Source of the DNA: Pseudomonas sp. NFIX28
GTDB taxonomy: Bacteria > Pseudomonadota > Gammaproteobacteria > Pseudomonadales > Pseudomonadaceae
NCBI RefSeq assembly: GCF_900107395.1
Contig: NZ_FNPW01000009.1
Location: 1-64,000, forward strand
Reading direction: 5' to 3'
DNA length: 64,000 nt
Below the pieces are notes generated by a model. The model worked only from the letters and a program-made list of their open reading frames with translations. It did no database searches and had not been told where the DNA came from. Below, one piece after another: positions 18,254 to 26,845 of the stretch. Position 1 is the first letter of the stretch, and each line of letters opens with the position of its first letter. The translations under genes were made by a program, and so were the position numbers.

Positions 18254-18518
18254 GAGGACTCCGGAATATTGGCTGGGAACGGAAGTCGCACCCTATAGCG
18301 CCCGGCCGCCGGTCAGTTGTCTGTACTCGACATCGGGGTGCCCAGAAACGCAGTGCCCGCCCGCAACATGTTGCCGCTGTTTACATTGAAATTTCCCAGC
18401 GTGAATTTGCGCTTTCCTGGCAGTTTTTGCGAAAGATCCTGCGCTGCCGAAGTATTTCGCAAGAATCTACACAGGCATCGCTCGTATGATTCAGCTCGAA
18501 GTGGCCGAGAGCAGCGCT

Positions 18519-19160
18519 ATGAACACAACCCCAAGCTGGTGGGACATCAGCCCGCCCCTGAGTACCGCGACCCCGACCTGGCCTGGCGACACGCCGTTCC
18601 AGGAAGAACGGGTATGGCAGTACGGACCCGAATGCCCGGTGAATGTCGGGCGCATCACCCTGTCGCCGCACACCGGCGCCCATGTCGACGCGCCGTTGCA
18701 TTACAGCGCCGATGGCGCGCCGATCGGCGAGGTGCCGCTGGACGTCTACCTCGGCCCGTGCCGGGTCGTGCATTGCCTGGGCTGCGGCCCGCTGGTATTG
18801 CCCCGGCACCTGGAAGGGCACCTGGACAACCTGCCCGAGCGAGTGCTGCTGCGGACCTATCGGCAGGCCCCGTTGAGCACCTGGGACCCGGACTTCAGCG
18901 CCGTGGCCAAGGAAACCGTCGAGCTGCTGGCCAGCCACGGCGTGCGCCTGATCGGCATCGACACCCCGTCCCTTGACCCGCAGCAATCGAAAACCATGGA
19001 CGCCCATAACACCGTGGCCCGTCATGGCCTGGCGATTCTCGAAGGCATCGTGCTCGACGAGGTGGCCGAAGGTGACTACGAACTGATCGCGCTGCCCCTG
19101 CGTTTCGCTCATCTGGATGCGAGCCCGGTGCGTGCGATCCTGCGGCCGTTGCCGCGATAA
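18519..19160 (+). CDS. kynB: Kynurenine formamidase
   Basis: KynB hydrolyses N-formyl-L-kynurenine to kynurenine and formate (EC 3.5.1.9), the second step of tryptophan catabolism. The 213-residue protein matches the bacterial cyclase-family enzyme throughout. It opens WWDISPPLSTATPTWPGDTP, carries the metal motif HTGAHVDAPLHY, and ends with GIDTPSLDPQQSKTMDAHN. The ATG at 18519 gives the family length; the frame is open to 18486. Its ribosome site is weak (GAGAG). The gene lies about 100 bases before kynA in the same direction and is separated from kynU by about 7.7 kb, unlike the kynBU pair of P. aeruginosa. Confidence 0.94.
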   Translation: MNTTPSWWDISPPLSTATPTWPGDTPFQEERVWQYGPECPVNVGRITLSPHTGAHVDAPLHYSADGAPIGEVPLDVYLGPCRVVHCLGCGPLVLPRHLEGHLDNLPERVLLRTYRQAPLSTWDPDFSAVAKETVELLASHGVRLIGIDTPSLDPQQSKTMDAHNTVARHGLAILEGIVLDEVAEGDYELIALPLRFAHLDASPVRAILRPLPR

Positions 19161-19264
19161 TTCCTACAATAGTATTTACAACAACGAAGCTTCGACCCCG
19201 CGCGTCCGATCAAGGCCGGCGCGGGTGATCGACCAGCCGCGACCTGACATGAGGAGCCCACGCG

Positions 19265-20119
19265 ATGAGTCAATGTCCCTATTCGAACAACCCACCACCC
19301 GACAACTGGCATAACGCCGAGCTGAATTTTGCCGATTCCATGAGTTACGGCGACTACCTGGACCTGGGGCGCATCCTCAATGCCCAGCACCCCTTGTCGC
19401 CGGACCACAACGAAATGCTCTTCATCATCCAGCACCAGACCTCGGAGCTGTGGATGAAACTGATGCTCCACGAGCTCAAGGCGGCCCGGGAGCATGTGCA
19501 TCAGGGGCAACTGCCACCGGCATTCAAGATGCTGGCGCGGGTGTCGCGGATCTTCGACCAGCTGGTGCACGCCTGGGCGGTGCTGGCGACCATGACGCCG
19601 TCCGAATACAAGTCGATCCGCCCGTACCTGGGGCAGTCGTCGGGCTTCCAGTCGTTCCAGTACCGCGAGATCGAGTTCATTCTCGGCAACAAGAGCGCGA
19701 CCTTGCTGCGTCCCCATGCCCATCGTCCGGAGCTGCTCAAGGAGCTGGAGCAGGCGATCGCCACGCCGTCGCTGTACGACGAAGCCATCGGCCTGATGGC
19801 CAAGGCCGGGCTGGCCATCGACCCCGAGCGCCTGGCCCTGAACAGCAACGCGCCGACCCAGCACGACCCATCGGTGGAAGCGGCCTGGCGCGAGGTCTAT
19901 GCCGATCCGTCGCGCTACTGGGACCTGTATCAGCTGGCGGAGAAGTTCATCGACCTGGAGGATTCCTTCCGCCAGTGGCGCTTCCGCCATGTGACCACGG
20001 TGGAACGCATCATCGGCTTCCAGCCCGGCACCGGCGGCACCGAAGGCGTCGGCTACCTGCGCAAGATGCTCGACACCGTCTTGTTCCCCGAGCTATGGCG
20101 CGTGCGCTCGGCGCTGTAA
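19265..20119 (+). CDS. kynA: Tryptophan 2,3-dioxygenase
   Basis: KynA is the heme dioxygenase that opens the indole ring of L-tryptophan to N-formylkynurenine (EC 1.13.11.11), the first step of the kynurenine route. At 284 residues it is full length. Family blocks are YGDYLDLGRIL, the heme/substrate region IIQHQTSELWMKLMLHEL, SSGFQSFQYREIEF and the C-terminal RHVTTVERIIGFQPGTGGTEG loop. The ATG at 19265 follows a clear GAGGAG. A strong terminator closes the kynB-kynA unit. Confidence 0.97.
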   Translation: MSQCPYSNNPPPDNWHNAELNFADSMSYGDYLDLGRILNAQHPLSPDHNEMLFIIQHQTSELWMKLMLHELKAAREHVHQGQLPPAFKMLARVSRIFDQLVHAWAVLATMTPSEYKSIRPYLGQSSGFQSFQYREIEFILGNKSATLLRPHAHRPELLKELEQAIATPSLYDEAIGLMAKAGLAIDPERLALNSNAPTQHDPSVEAAWREVYADPSRYWDLYQLAEKFIDLEDSFRQWRFRHVTTVERIIGFQPGTGGTEGVGYLRKMLDTVLFPELWRVRSAL

Positions 20120-20128
20120 GCGACAGGG

Positions 20129-20172
20129 CAAAAAAAGGCCCGGCATTCATCGAATGCCGGGCCTTTTTGTTT
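20129..20172 (+). terminator. Intrinsic terminator after kynA
   Basis: AAAAAAGGCCCGGCATTC and GAATGCCGGGCCTTTTT form a 17-bp perfect stem with a tiny loop; the A- and T-runs make it usable in both directions, so it may also close the convergent permease transcript. Confidence 0.92.
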
Positions 20173-20182
20173 ATGCCAATCC

Positions 20183-20287
20183 CTGTAGCCGCTGCCGCAG
20201 GCTGCGATAGGTCCGCAGGACCTCCGGCGTCCTCAAGATCGCTGCGACCGTACCGGTCGATCGCAGCCTGCGGCAGCGGCTACAGGG
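20183..20287. repeat. REPIN of the TGTAGCCGCTGCCGCAGGCTGC family
   Basis: Left arm TGTAGCCGCTGCCGCAGGCT and right arm AGCCTGCGGCAGCGGCTACA are inverted around a 55-base loop. It sits between the convergent kynA and permease genes. Other copies: 28105, 32801, the tandem array at 40209, 53303, 53521. Confidence 0.88.
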
Positions 20288-20303
20288 GCATGTGCCGCCG
20301 TCG

Positions 20304-21701
20304 TCAGGCCACCGCGCGAGCGCCGGCCCGGGTTACCCGCAGGCGGTAGAACAGCCAGATCAGCACGACCCACACCGGGATCGCGTAGACCGAAACCCGT
20401 ATGCCGGGAATCATCAGCATCACGCTGATGATCACCAGCATGAAGGCCAGGCACAGGTAGTTGCTGAACGGGAACCAGAAGGTCTTGAACGACGGCACGA
20501 TGCCTTGCTGGCCCATGGATTTGCGGAACTTCAGGTGGGTCAGGCTGATCAGCGCCCAGTTGATCATCAGCGACGCGACGACCAGCGCCATCAGCAGTTC
20601 CAGGGCTTCTTGCGGCGCCAGGTAGTTGACCACCACGCAAAGCAGGGTGATCAGCGCCGAGACGCCCAGGGCCAGCAGTGGCACGCCCTGTTTGTTCAGC
20701 TTCATCATCGCCTTGGGCGCATCGCCCTGTTCGGCCAGGCCGTAGAGCATGCGGCTGTTGCAGTACACGCCGCTGTTGTAGACCGACAGCGCCGCGGTCA
20801 GGACCACGAAGTTGAGGATATGCGCCGCGGTGTCGCTGCCGATCAGGGCAAAGATCTGCACGAACGGGCTGCCGCTGTAGGAGTCGCCGGAAGCGTTGAG
20901 GGTCTGCAGCAACTGGTCCCAGGGGTACAGCGACAGCAGCACGGTGAGGGCGCCGACGTAGAAGATCAGCACCCGGTACACCACCTGGTTGATCGCCTTG
21001 GGGATTACCTTGCGCGGCTCGCTGGCCTCGGCGGCGGTGATGCCCACCAGTTCCAGGCCGCCGAAGGAGAACATGATGAAGGCCATGGCCATCAGCAGGC
21101 CGGTGCCGCCATTGGGGAAGAACCCGCCGTGGCTCCACAGGTTGCTCACCGACGCCTGCGGGCCGCCGCTGCCGCTGGCCAGCATGTAGCAGCCCAGGGC
21201 AATCATGCCGACGATGGCCACCACCTTGATGATGGCGAACCAGAACTCGGCTTCGCCGAAGAACTTCACGTTCATCATGTTGATCAGGTTGACCAGCACG
21301 AAGAACACCGCCGCGCTGACCCAGGACGGGATTTCCGGCCACCAGAACTGCACGTACTTGCCCACGGCCGTGAGTTCGGCCATGCCCACCAGCACGTACA
21401 GCACCCAGTAGTTCCAGCCGGCGAGAAAGCCGAAGTAACCGCCCCAGTATTTGTGCGCGAAGTGGCTGAAGGACCCGGCCACCGGTTCCTCGACGATCAT
21501 CTCGCCGAGCTGGCGCATGATCAGGAAGGCGATGAACCCGGCAATCGCATAACCGAGGATCATCGAAGGTCCGGCGGACTTGAGCACGCCGGCGGAGCCA
21601 AGGAACAGTCCGGTGCCGATCGCCCCGCCCAGGGCAATCAGCTGAATATGGCGGTTTTTCAAGCCACGCTTGAGTTCGCCGGGTTTCAAGATCTCATCCA
21701 C
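20304..21701 (-). CDS. Aromatic amino-acid permease (APC family, AroP/PheP-like)
   Basis: A 12-helix amino-acid/proton symporter of 465 residues. The first helix carries the APC signature LIALGGAIGTGLFLGSAG, and the second the block GPSMILGYAIAGFIAFLIMRQLGEM. Sequence is closest, by recall, to the AroP/PheP branch, and its position between kynA and antABC points to tryptophan (or kynurenine) uptake. The GTG at 21701 is the first start that leaves the N-terminal DEILKPGELKRGLKNRH, typical of this family; GAGAG lies about 9 bases upstream. Only 73 bases separate it from antC, so it may be read from the ant promoter. Confidence 0.88.
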   Translation of the reverse strand: MDEILKPGELKRGLKNRHIQLIALGGAIGTGLFLGSAGVLKSAGPSMILGYAIAGFIAFLIMRQLGEMIVEEPVAGSFSHFAHKYWGGYFGFLAGWNYWVLYVLVGMAELTAVGKYVQFWWPEIPSWVSAAVFFVLVNLINMMNVKFFGEAEFWFAIIKVVAIVGMIALGCYMLASGSGGPQASVSNLWSHGGFFPNGGTGLLMAMAFIMFSFGGLELVGITAAEASEPRKVIPKAINQVVYRVLIFYVGALTVLLSLYPWDQLLQTLNASGDSYSGSPFVQIFALIGSDTAAHILNFVVLTAALSVYNSGVYCNSRMLYGLAEQGDAPKAMMKLNKQGVPLLALGVSALITLLCVVVNYLAPQEALELLMALVVASLMINWALISLTHLKFRKSMGQQGIVPSFKTFWFPFSNYLCLAFMLVIISVMLMIPGIRVSVYAIPVWVVLIWLFYRLRVTRAGARAVA

Positions 21702-21774
21702 TAATCACGCTCTCTTCTCGTTGTTATCAGGTCTGCCCATGTTTGCAGGCAGATCGCGGCTGAATGCTGACGGA

Positions 21775-22794
21775 TCAGATATTACTCTCGGTGAACTTCT
21801 CGTAATACAGCTGAACGCTCTCAAGTTGCTGATCTTGCAGCCAGTTCTTGATCGACTCGACCATCGGCGGCGGGCCGCAGACGTACATGTCCACCGGGCC
21901 ATCGCGCAGTTCGCTGCAATCGAAATGCTCGGCGATATAACCGCGCTTGCCCGGCCAGTCCGCCGTCGGCTCGCTGATCACCGGAGTGTAGCGAAAGCCC
22001 GGCAGTTGGCTGGCGTAGGCCTCGATGCGCGCGGTTTCGCACAGGTCGGCGACGTCGCGCACCCCGTAGTACAGGTGCACCGGCTGGGTGCAGCCGTCGG
22101 CGACCAATTGTTCGAGCATCGCCAGCAGCGCCGACAGCCCGGTGCCGCCGGCCACCAGCACCAGCGGCCGGACGATATGGCGCAGGTAGAAGGCCCCCAG
22201 CGGCGCCTCCAGTTGGATGCGGTCGCCGACCTGGCAGCGTTCGCGGATGTAATTGCTCATCGCCCCGTCGGGCAGCAGGCGCAGGAGAAACTGCAATTGC
22301 GGGCTGCCCGAACGGTTGGCGAACGAGTAGGAGCGCTTGCTCGACGTGCCGGGGATCGACAGCCGGGCATATTGCCCCGGCAGGAAGTCCAGCACCGGCT
22401 GGTCCTCGTCGAGCTGCAGTTGCAGGATCGCCGTGCTCTCGGAGACCTGGCGCACCTCGCGGACCGTGGCGCCCAGCTGTGCCGGCCCCGCGGCGCTGCA
22501 CAGGCTGGAGTCGAAGTCGAAATAGAAGGTGGCATCGGACTGCACGCGGGTCTGGCAGCTGAGCATCTTGCGCTGCGCCAGGTCCGCGCTGGAGAGCGCT
22601 TCCTCGTCCACGTAGTCCTGGCTGTAGTTGCCCGATTCGCAGCGGCCCTGGCAGGTGCCGCAAACGCCTTCGCGGCAGTCCAGGGGAATCTTGATGCCGT
22701 TGCGCAGGGCGGCGTCGAGCAATATTTCATTGGCGTTTACAGGGAAGAACAGCGTCTTGCCGTCGGCAAAGCTGAACGCGACCTTGTGGTTCAT
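21775..22794 (-). CDS. antC: Anthranilate 1,2-dioxygenase, reductase component
   Basis: AntC passes electrons from NADH through FAD and a plant-type 2Fe-2S cluster to the AntAB oxygenase. Within 339 residues the N-terminal ferredoxin domain has C40-x4-C45-x2-C48 (DCREGVCGTC) and a fourth Cys in KMLSCQT. The FAD domain follows with KRSYSFANRSG (RxYS type), then the NAD domain with VAGGTGLSALLAML and YVCGPPPMVES. It is the last gene of antABC, 12 bases after antB. Confidence 0.95.
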   Translation of the reverse strand: MNHKVAFSFADGKTLFFPVNANEILLDAALRNGIKIPLDCREGVCGTCQGRCESGNYSQDYVDEEALSSADLAQRKMLSCQTRVQSDATFYFDFDSSLCSAAGPAQLGATVREVRQVSESTAILQLQLDEDQPVLDFLPGQYARLSIPGTSSKRSYSFANRSGSPQLQFLLRLLPDGAMSNYIRERCQVGDRIQLEAPLGAFYLRHIVRPLVLVAGGTGLSALLAMLEQLVADGCTQPVHLYYGVRDVADLCETARIEAYASQLPGFRYTPVISEPTADWPGKRGYIAEHFDCSELRDGPVDMYVCGPPPMVESIKNWLQDQQLESVQLYYEKFTESNI

Positions 22795-22806
22795 GCCCGG
22801 TCTCCG

Positions 22807-23298
22807 TCAGAGGTGGTAGAAATCGAGCACCGAGTTGATGGTGTCGTTGAGCAGCAGCACATGCTTGCGGGTGATCAGCCAGCTGTCGCCGTGGGCCTTG
22901 AGGTTGTAGGTGGCATGGCCGAAGAACTGCTCGGCGGTGGCCAGGCGATAGAACAGCGTGTGCCAGTTCAGCCGTACTTGCAGGCTGCCGTCGGCCTGCT
23001 CGGCGATCCGCACGTTGCTGATGTTGTGCAGGGTGCGCGGCATCGGAATGGTCGAGGCGGCCTTGCCGGTGCGGATACGGAACACCCGGTCTTCCAGGCC
23101 CGAGCGGTTGGCGTAGTAGATCAGCGACATGCCGCGTTTCGGGTCGGTGGTGTAGACATGCTCGGAGTCCCATTGCGGCAGGTGGAACTCGCTCTGCGGG
23201 TCGAAGAGCTCGAGGTAGGCGTCCCAGTCCTGGGCGTCGCACAGCTCGGACTTGCGGTAGAAAAACTGCTCGATGCGGTATTGCAGTTGCGCACTCAT
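22807..23298 (-). CDS. antB: Anthranilate 1,2-dioxygenase, small (beta) subunit
   Basis: AntB is the non-catalytic beta subunit of the ring-hydroxylating oxygenase, with the cone-like NTF2 fold. It is 163 residues long, with ELCDAQDWDAYLELFDPQSEF, DPKRGMSLIYYANRSGLEDR and the family ending LLLNDTINSVLDFYHL. The ATG at 23298 starts two bases after the antA stop and uses GAGGTG inside the end of antA as its ribosome site, so translation is coupled. A GTG six bases upstream is in frame but would overlap that site. Confidence 0.94.
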   Translation of the reverse strand: MSAQLQYRIEQFFYRKSELCDAQDWDAYLELFDPQSEFHLPQWDSEHVYTTDPKRGMSLIYYANRSGLEDRVFRIRTGKAASTIPMPRTLHNISNVRIAEQADGSLQVRLNWHTLFYRLATAEQFFGHATYNLKAHGDSWLITRKHVLLLNDTINSVLDFYHL

Positions 23299-23300
23299 GT

Positions 23301-24686
23301 TCACACCTCACGCAGTTTCAGGGATTGGCTGGCCAGCCCGTCGAGGAGGAACTTTTGCCAGTTGCGGTGCTGGTTGACGTACAGCCCTTCGTGGGTGAAT
23401 TCGGTGCCGGTCATGGCTGGCTGGATGCCGATGGCCTCGCTGTTGCGGGTTGGCCCGGTTGCCCAGCGGTGGCTGCCGCGGGAGATATCGCTCCAGCGTT
23501 CCAGGCGGCCCTGGAAACCGCGCTGGGCTTCGCGGAACTCCACCAGGTCGTCGGGGGTGCCCATGCCCGAGACGTTGAAGAAGTCCTCGAACTGGCGAAT
23601 GCGGTTTTCCCGGTCGGCGTCGGATTCGCCCTTGACCCCGATGCACTGGCTGATGATCTCGGTCTTGTTCCAGGCCAGCGGGCGGATGATCCGCAACTGC
23701 GAGCTGATCTGGTCGAGGAAGAACAGGCTCGGGTAGACGTTGAGGTTGCGCAGGCGGTGCATCATCCACTCGGCCTTTTCCTGGCCGTATTCCTCTACCA
23801 GGCGCGGCATGATGGTGGCGTAGCCGGAGCGCACCGCAGGGTTGGGCATGTCGCTGAACAGCACGCTGTGGCCATTGTTGAAGGCGAACCAGCCGTCGTC
23901 GGTATTGGCATCGCCGGCGCCGAGCTTGCTGTAGTCGAGGGTGGCGCTGGTGCCGCCGTTCTCGCTGTTGACCTGCTGGCGGTGCTGCACCGTGGCCACG
24001 TAGTTGTAGTGCACGGTGCTCACGTGATAACCGTCGAGGCCGTTTTCGTTCTGCAGTTTCCAGTTGCCGTCGTAGGTGTAGGCGGACTTGCCGGGCAGCA
24101 CCTCCAGCTCACCGGTGGGCGACTGGGCGACCATCATGTCGAAGAACACCTTGGCGTCGCCGAGGAAGTCTTCCAGGGAATTGTCGGCGTGGACGTCGAG
24201 GCTGATGAAGATAAAGCCCTTGTAGCTGTCGATGCGGGCTTTCTTCAGGCCGCGGGTGGCCTTGTCGAAGCCTTCGGGGTATTCCCCCGGCGCCTTGACC
24301 TTCACCAGGCGCCCGTCGCTCTTGTAGCACCAGGCATGGAACGGGCAAGTGAAGGTCGACTGGTTGCCCTTGCCGACCCGGGTCAGGGTGGTGCCGCGGT
24401 GCTGGCAGGCGTTGATCAGCGCGTTGAGCCGGCCTTCGCCGTCGCGGGTGATGATCATCGGCTGGCGTCCGGCGCGCATGGTGACGAAGTCGTGGTTGTT
24501 GGCCAGCTCGCTTTCGTGGCAGGCGTAGATCCAGTTCTTCTCGAAGATCAGTTCCATCTCCAGGTCGAACAGCTCGGGCTCGGTGAACATGTCCCGGGCA
24601 ATGCGGAATACACCGTCGTCCGGACGAAAATCCAGGCAGCCGTCGATGAAGCTTTTCCATTGTTCTGCGTTTCTTGCACCACTCAT
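23301..24686 (-). CDS. antA: Anthranilate 1,2-dioxygenase, large (alpha) subunit
   Basis: AntA is the catalytic subunit converting anthranilate to catechol with release of CO2 and ammonia (EC 1.14.12.1). The 461-residue protein has a Rieske domain with C94-x-H96 and C114-x2-H117 (CQHRGTT, CPFHAWCY). The mononuclear iron site includes NENGLDGYHVSTVHYNY. AAGGTG lies 8 bases before the ATG. It heads antABC, is divergent from antR, and its product receives the anthranilate made by kynABU. Genes for catechol ring cleavage are not in the window. Confidence 0.96.
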   Translation of the reverse strand: MSGARNAEQWKSFIDGCLDFRPDDGVFRIARDMFTEPELFDLEMELIFEKNWIYACHESELANNHDFVTMRAGRQPMIITRDGEGRLNALINACQHRGTTLTRVGKGNQSTFTCPFHAWCYKSDGRLVKVKAPGEYPEGFDKATRGLKKARIDSYKGFIFISLDVHADNSLEDFLGDAKVFFDMMVAQSPTGELEVLPGKSAYTYDGNWKLQNENGLDGYHVSTVHYNYVATVQHRQQVNSENGGTSATLDYSKLGAGDANTDDGWFAFNNGHSVLFSDMPNPAVRSGYATIMPRLVEEYGQEKAEWMMHRLRNLNVYPSLFFLDQISSQLRIIRPLAWNKTEIISQCIGVKGESDADRENRIRQFEDFFNVSGMGTPDDLVEFREAQRGFQGRLERWSDISRGSHRWATGPTRNSEAIGIQPAMTGTEFTHEGLYVNQHRNWQKFLLDGLASQSLKLREV

Positions 24687-25169
24687 GAGTGAGCACCTTT
24701 CTTGTTCAGGCCAATCGGTGCATGCATTAGAGAGAGTGCGGGGCAGGGGTGGCTATCCGCTTAGTCGGCCAAGGCCATCCACAAAGTTGAACGGCCCGAG
24801 GGCTTCGTGGGAGCGAAGCTTGCTCGCGATCAAAGCGGCACGGTGTGCCAGGAAAAACGCTATCGCGGGCAAGCCTCGCTCCTACGGGGCGGGGGTAACA
24901 GGTGGGGCTGGAATACCCACGGTCTGGGTGGCAGGCGATCAACGGCTGCACCGCGATGCCGCGATGAGCTACTGTTTGGCGCAGTCTTGCGGGGCTTTTG
25001 CGCAGCGGGTAGCCAGGCTCTATCCACTTAGTCGGCGATTGCTATCCAGTTGGTTGGCAGCGCTGGGCGGTGGCGCAAAACTTGCTGTTGGCTGTTGCAA
25101 GCAAGCCAGTACTTCAAGCCAGACGCGCCGTCAGAGCGCGCAAAAAAATATTGCCGTGGGTGCGCCGTG
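24687..25169. promoter_or_regulatory. antA-antR divergent regulatory region with two matching direct-repeat sites and a REPIN
   Basis: Two copies of CTATCC-(G/A)CTTAGTCGGC-N6-C(C/T)ATCC lie at 24753-24780 and 25020-25047. On the minus strand each reads GGAT(A/G)G-N16-GGATAG, two half-sites 22 bases apart, like the operators of XylS/BenR-type activators. The first copy ends about 25 bases before TAATGC (about 24722-24727), a possible -10 of antA, so it would abut the -35 position as an activator site should. The second is 123 bases before the antR ATG. A REPIN (24806-24886) lies between them. Confidence 0.65.
24806..24886. repeat. REPIN (GTAGGAGCGAGGCTTGC family) between antA and antR
   Basis: Left arm CGTGGGAGCGAAGCTTGCTC and right arm GGGCAAGCCTCGCTCCTACG. 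It sits between the two candidate AntR sites of the divergent promoter region. Confidence 0.85.
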
Positions 25170-26183
25170 ATGAATAGCAAGGCTGATTCGCAGTTTCGCG
25201 ATATTCGGGTCGATCGCTACGACCTCGAAGGGGCGAGGAGCTGGATGTCGGGAATCTGCGGGCCGCACCGGCTTGAGACCCGCACCCCCGAGCGCATCCG
25301 CTTTCACCACAGCGCCAACGTCTTCAAGTCGCGGGCCACGACCCTGGGCACCATCGAATACGGCACCGACGTCACCGTCGATATCGAGGACGCCGAGCAC
25401 TTCAGCAGCTACAGCCTGAGCCTGCCGCTGAGCGGCGAGCAGGAGCTGAGCAAGGGCGGCCGGCTGCTGCGCTCCAACCGCGACCAGGGCGTGATCATCG
25501 CGCCCAACGAAAGCCAGATGCTGGCGATCTCCGGCGACTGCCGCAAAGTCCAGGTGGTGATTACCCGGGCGGCCATGGGCGAGGCCCTGGAAGCCTTGCT
25601 GCAACGCCCGCCGCAAGCGCCGCTGCGCTTCGAGGCGGTGATGGACGCGGTGGAAGGGGCCTCGGCTTCCTGGTGGCGCATGGCGCGCTATTTCATCGCC
25701 GAACTGGAGCGCAGCAACGAGCTCTACGAGCAGCTGGCCTTCACCCGCGACCTGGAAAGCTCATTGATCAAGGGCCTGATCCTCGCCCAGCCGAACAACT
25801 ATTCGGCGCAGTTGCGCGAGGTGCTGGAGGTCAAGCTGCCCCACTATCTGGTCCGCGCCCGCCAGTACATTCACGACCACGCCCGCGAGCCGCTGTGCCT
25901 GGAAGATCTGGAGGCCGCCGCCGGGGTGTCGCGCTTCAAGCTGTTCGAGGCCTTCAAGAAATATTTCGCCCTGTCGCCGATGGCGTACCTGAAGAAGTAC
26001 CGGCTCAACGCGGTGCGCCAGGGGATCCTCGAACACGGCTCGGCGCGGACCATCTCCGAGATCGCCCTGGGCTGGGGCTTCAGCCACCTGGGACGGTTCT
26101 CCGCCGAGTACCGCAAATTGTTCGACGAGCCGCCCAGCGTCACCCTGCAGCGCCACGATGCGCGGCGCTTGAGTGGTTTCTAG
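25170..26183 (+). CDS. antR: AntR, AraC/XylS-family activator of anthranilate degradation
   Basis: A 337-residue AraC/XylS-type regulator with an N-terminal AraC-binding-like sensor (about 1-210) and a C-terminal pair of helix-turn-helices. The HTH region reads LCLEDLEAAAGVSRFKLFEAF followed by ISEIALGWGFSHLGRFSAEYRKLF. Its divergence from antABC and its family identify it as AntR, which activates antABC in response to anthranilate. The ATG at 25170 is the best family start but has no good Shine-Dalgarno sequence. In P. aeruginosa antR translation is repressed by the iron-responsive PrrF RNAs; whether this leader is a target cannot be judged here. Confidence 0.9.
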   Translation: MNSKADSQFRDIRVDRYDLEGARSWMSGICGPHRLETRTPERIRFHHSANVFKSRATTLGTIEYGTDVTVDIEDAEHFSSYSLSLPLSGEQELSKGGRLLRSNRDQGVIIAPNESQMLAISGDCRKVQVVITRAAMGEALEALLQRPPQAPLRFEAVMDAVEGASASWWRMARYFIAELERSNELYEQLAFTRDLESSLIKGLILAQPNNYSAQLREVLEVKLPHYLVRARQYIHDHAREPLCLEDLEAAAGVSRFKLFEAFKKYFALSPMAYLKKYRLNAVRQGILEHGSARTISEIALGWGFSHLGRFSAEYRKLFDEPPSVTLQRHDARRLSGF

Positions 26184-26188
26184 GCCGC

Positions 26189-26671
26189 CTACTTGCGCAG
26201 CACCAGGTCCAGCAGGCTGTCCTGTTCCTTGATTTTCTGCAGGACGATTTCCGAGCGGATGTCGGTGACCCCGGACGTGCGGTTCAGCTGGTTGACGATG
26301 AAATCCGAGAAGTGCTTGAGGTTGCGCGCCTGGACCCGCAGCACGTAGTTGCTGGCGCCGGTGACCACGTAGGCGGTGACCACTTCCGGCCACTGCTGGA
26401 CCTTCTTGATAAAGGTCTCATGCCAGTCCGCCACGTCCTGGCGCAGCGACACATGGACGATGGCTTCCAGTTCGATTCCCAGGCGCTCGGCGTTGAGCAC
26501 CGCGCGATAGCCGCTGATGATGCCTTCACCTTCCAGCAGGCGCAGGCGCCGCAGGCAGGCCGAGGGCGAAAGGGCGACTTTCTCCGCCAGCTCCTGGTTG
26601 CTGATACGGCCGTCCTGTTGCAGGAAGTGCAGAATTCGCAGGTCTGTCGAGTCGAGAATCATGGTTGGCAT
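26189..26671 (-). CDS. kynR: KynR, Lrp/AsnC-family regulator of the kynurenine pathway
   Basis: A 160-residue Lrp/AsnC protein. It has the N-terminal helix-turn-helix (STDLRILHFLQQDGRISNQE and VALSPSACLRRLRLLE) and a C-terminal RAM ligand domain (VTAYVVTGASNYVLRV). Its divergence from kynU identifies it as KynR, the kynurenine-responsive activator of kyn genes. The gene is convergent with antR, with only 5 bases between the stop codons. The start could be the Met at 26671 or the one three codons in (26662). Confidence 0.92.
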   Translation of the reverse strand: MPTMILDSTDLRILHFLQQDGRISNQELAEKVALSPSACLRRLRLLEGEGIISGYRAVLNAERLGIELEAIVHVSLRQDVADWHETFIKKVQQWPEVVTAYVVTGASNYVLRVQARNLKHFSDFIVNQLNRTSGVTDIRSEIVLQKIKEQDSLLDLVLRK

Positions 26672-26845
26672 TTATCCGCGTTTTTTTAAGTTGTAGTCGA
26701 ATAATCTTCGAGGTTGTGCCGCTCTCATAGCGCATTTTGCACGAAAATTCTCCAGGCCTTCGTTCATTATTTCTTCGCCGTGCAGCCGCCGATGTCCCGA
26801 GGACATGGGGCGCTGCCGTACGCCATAGTGAAAACAGGACTTCCC

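Noticed and set aside
20292..21704. A 470-codon plus-strand frame opposite the aromatic permease
   Set aside because: It is His/Glu/Gly-rich antisense shadow; the minus strand shows a complete 12-helix APC transporter.
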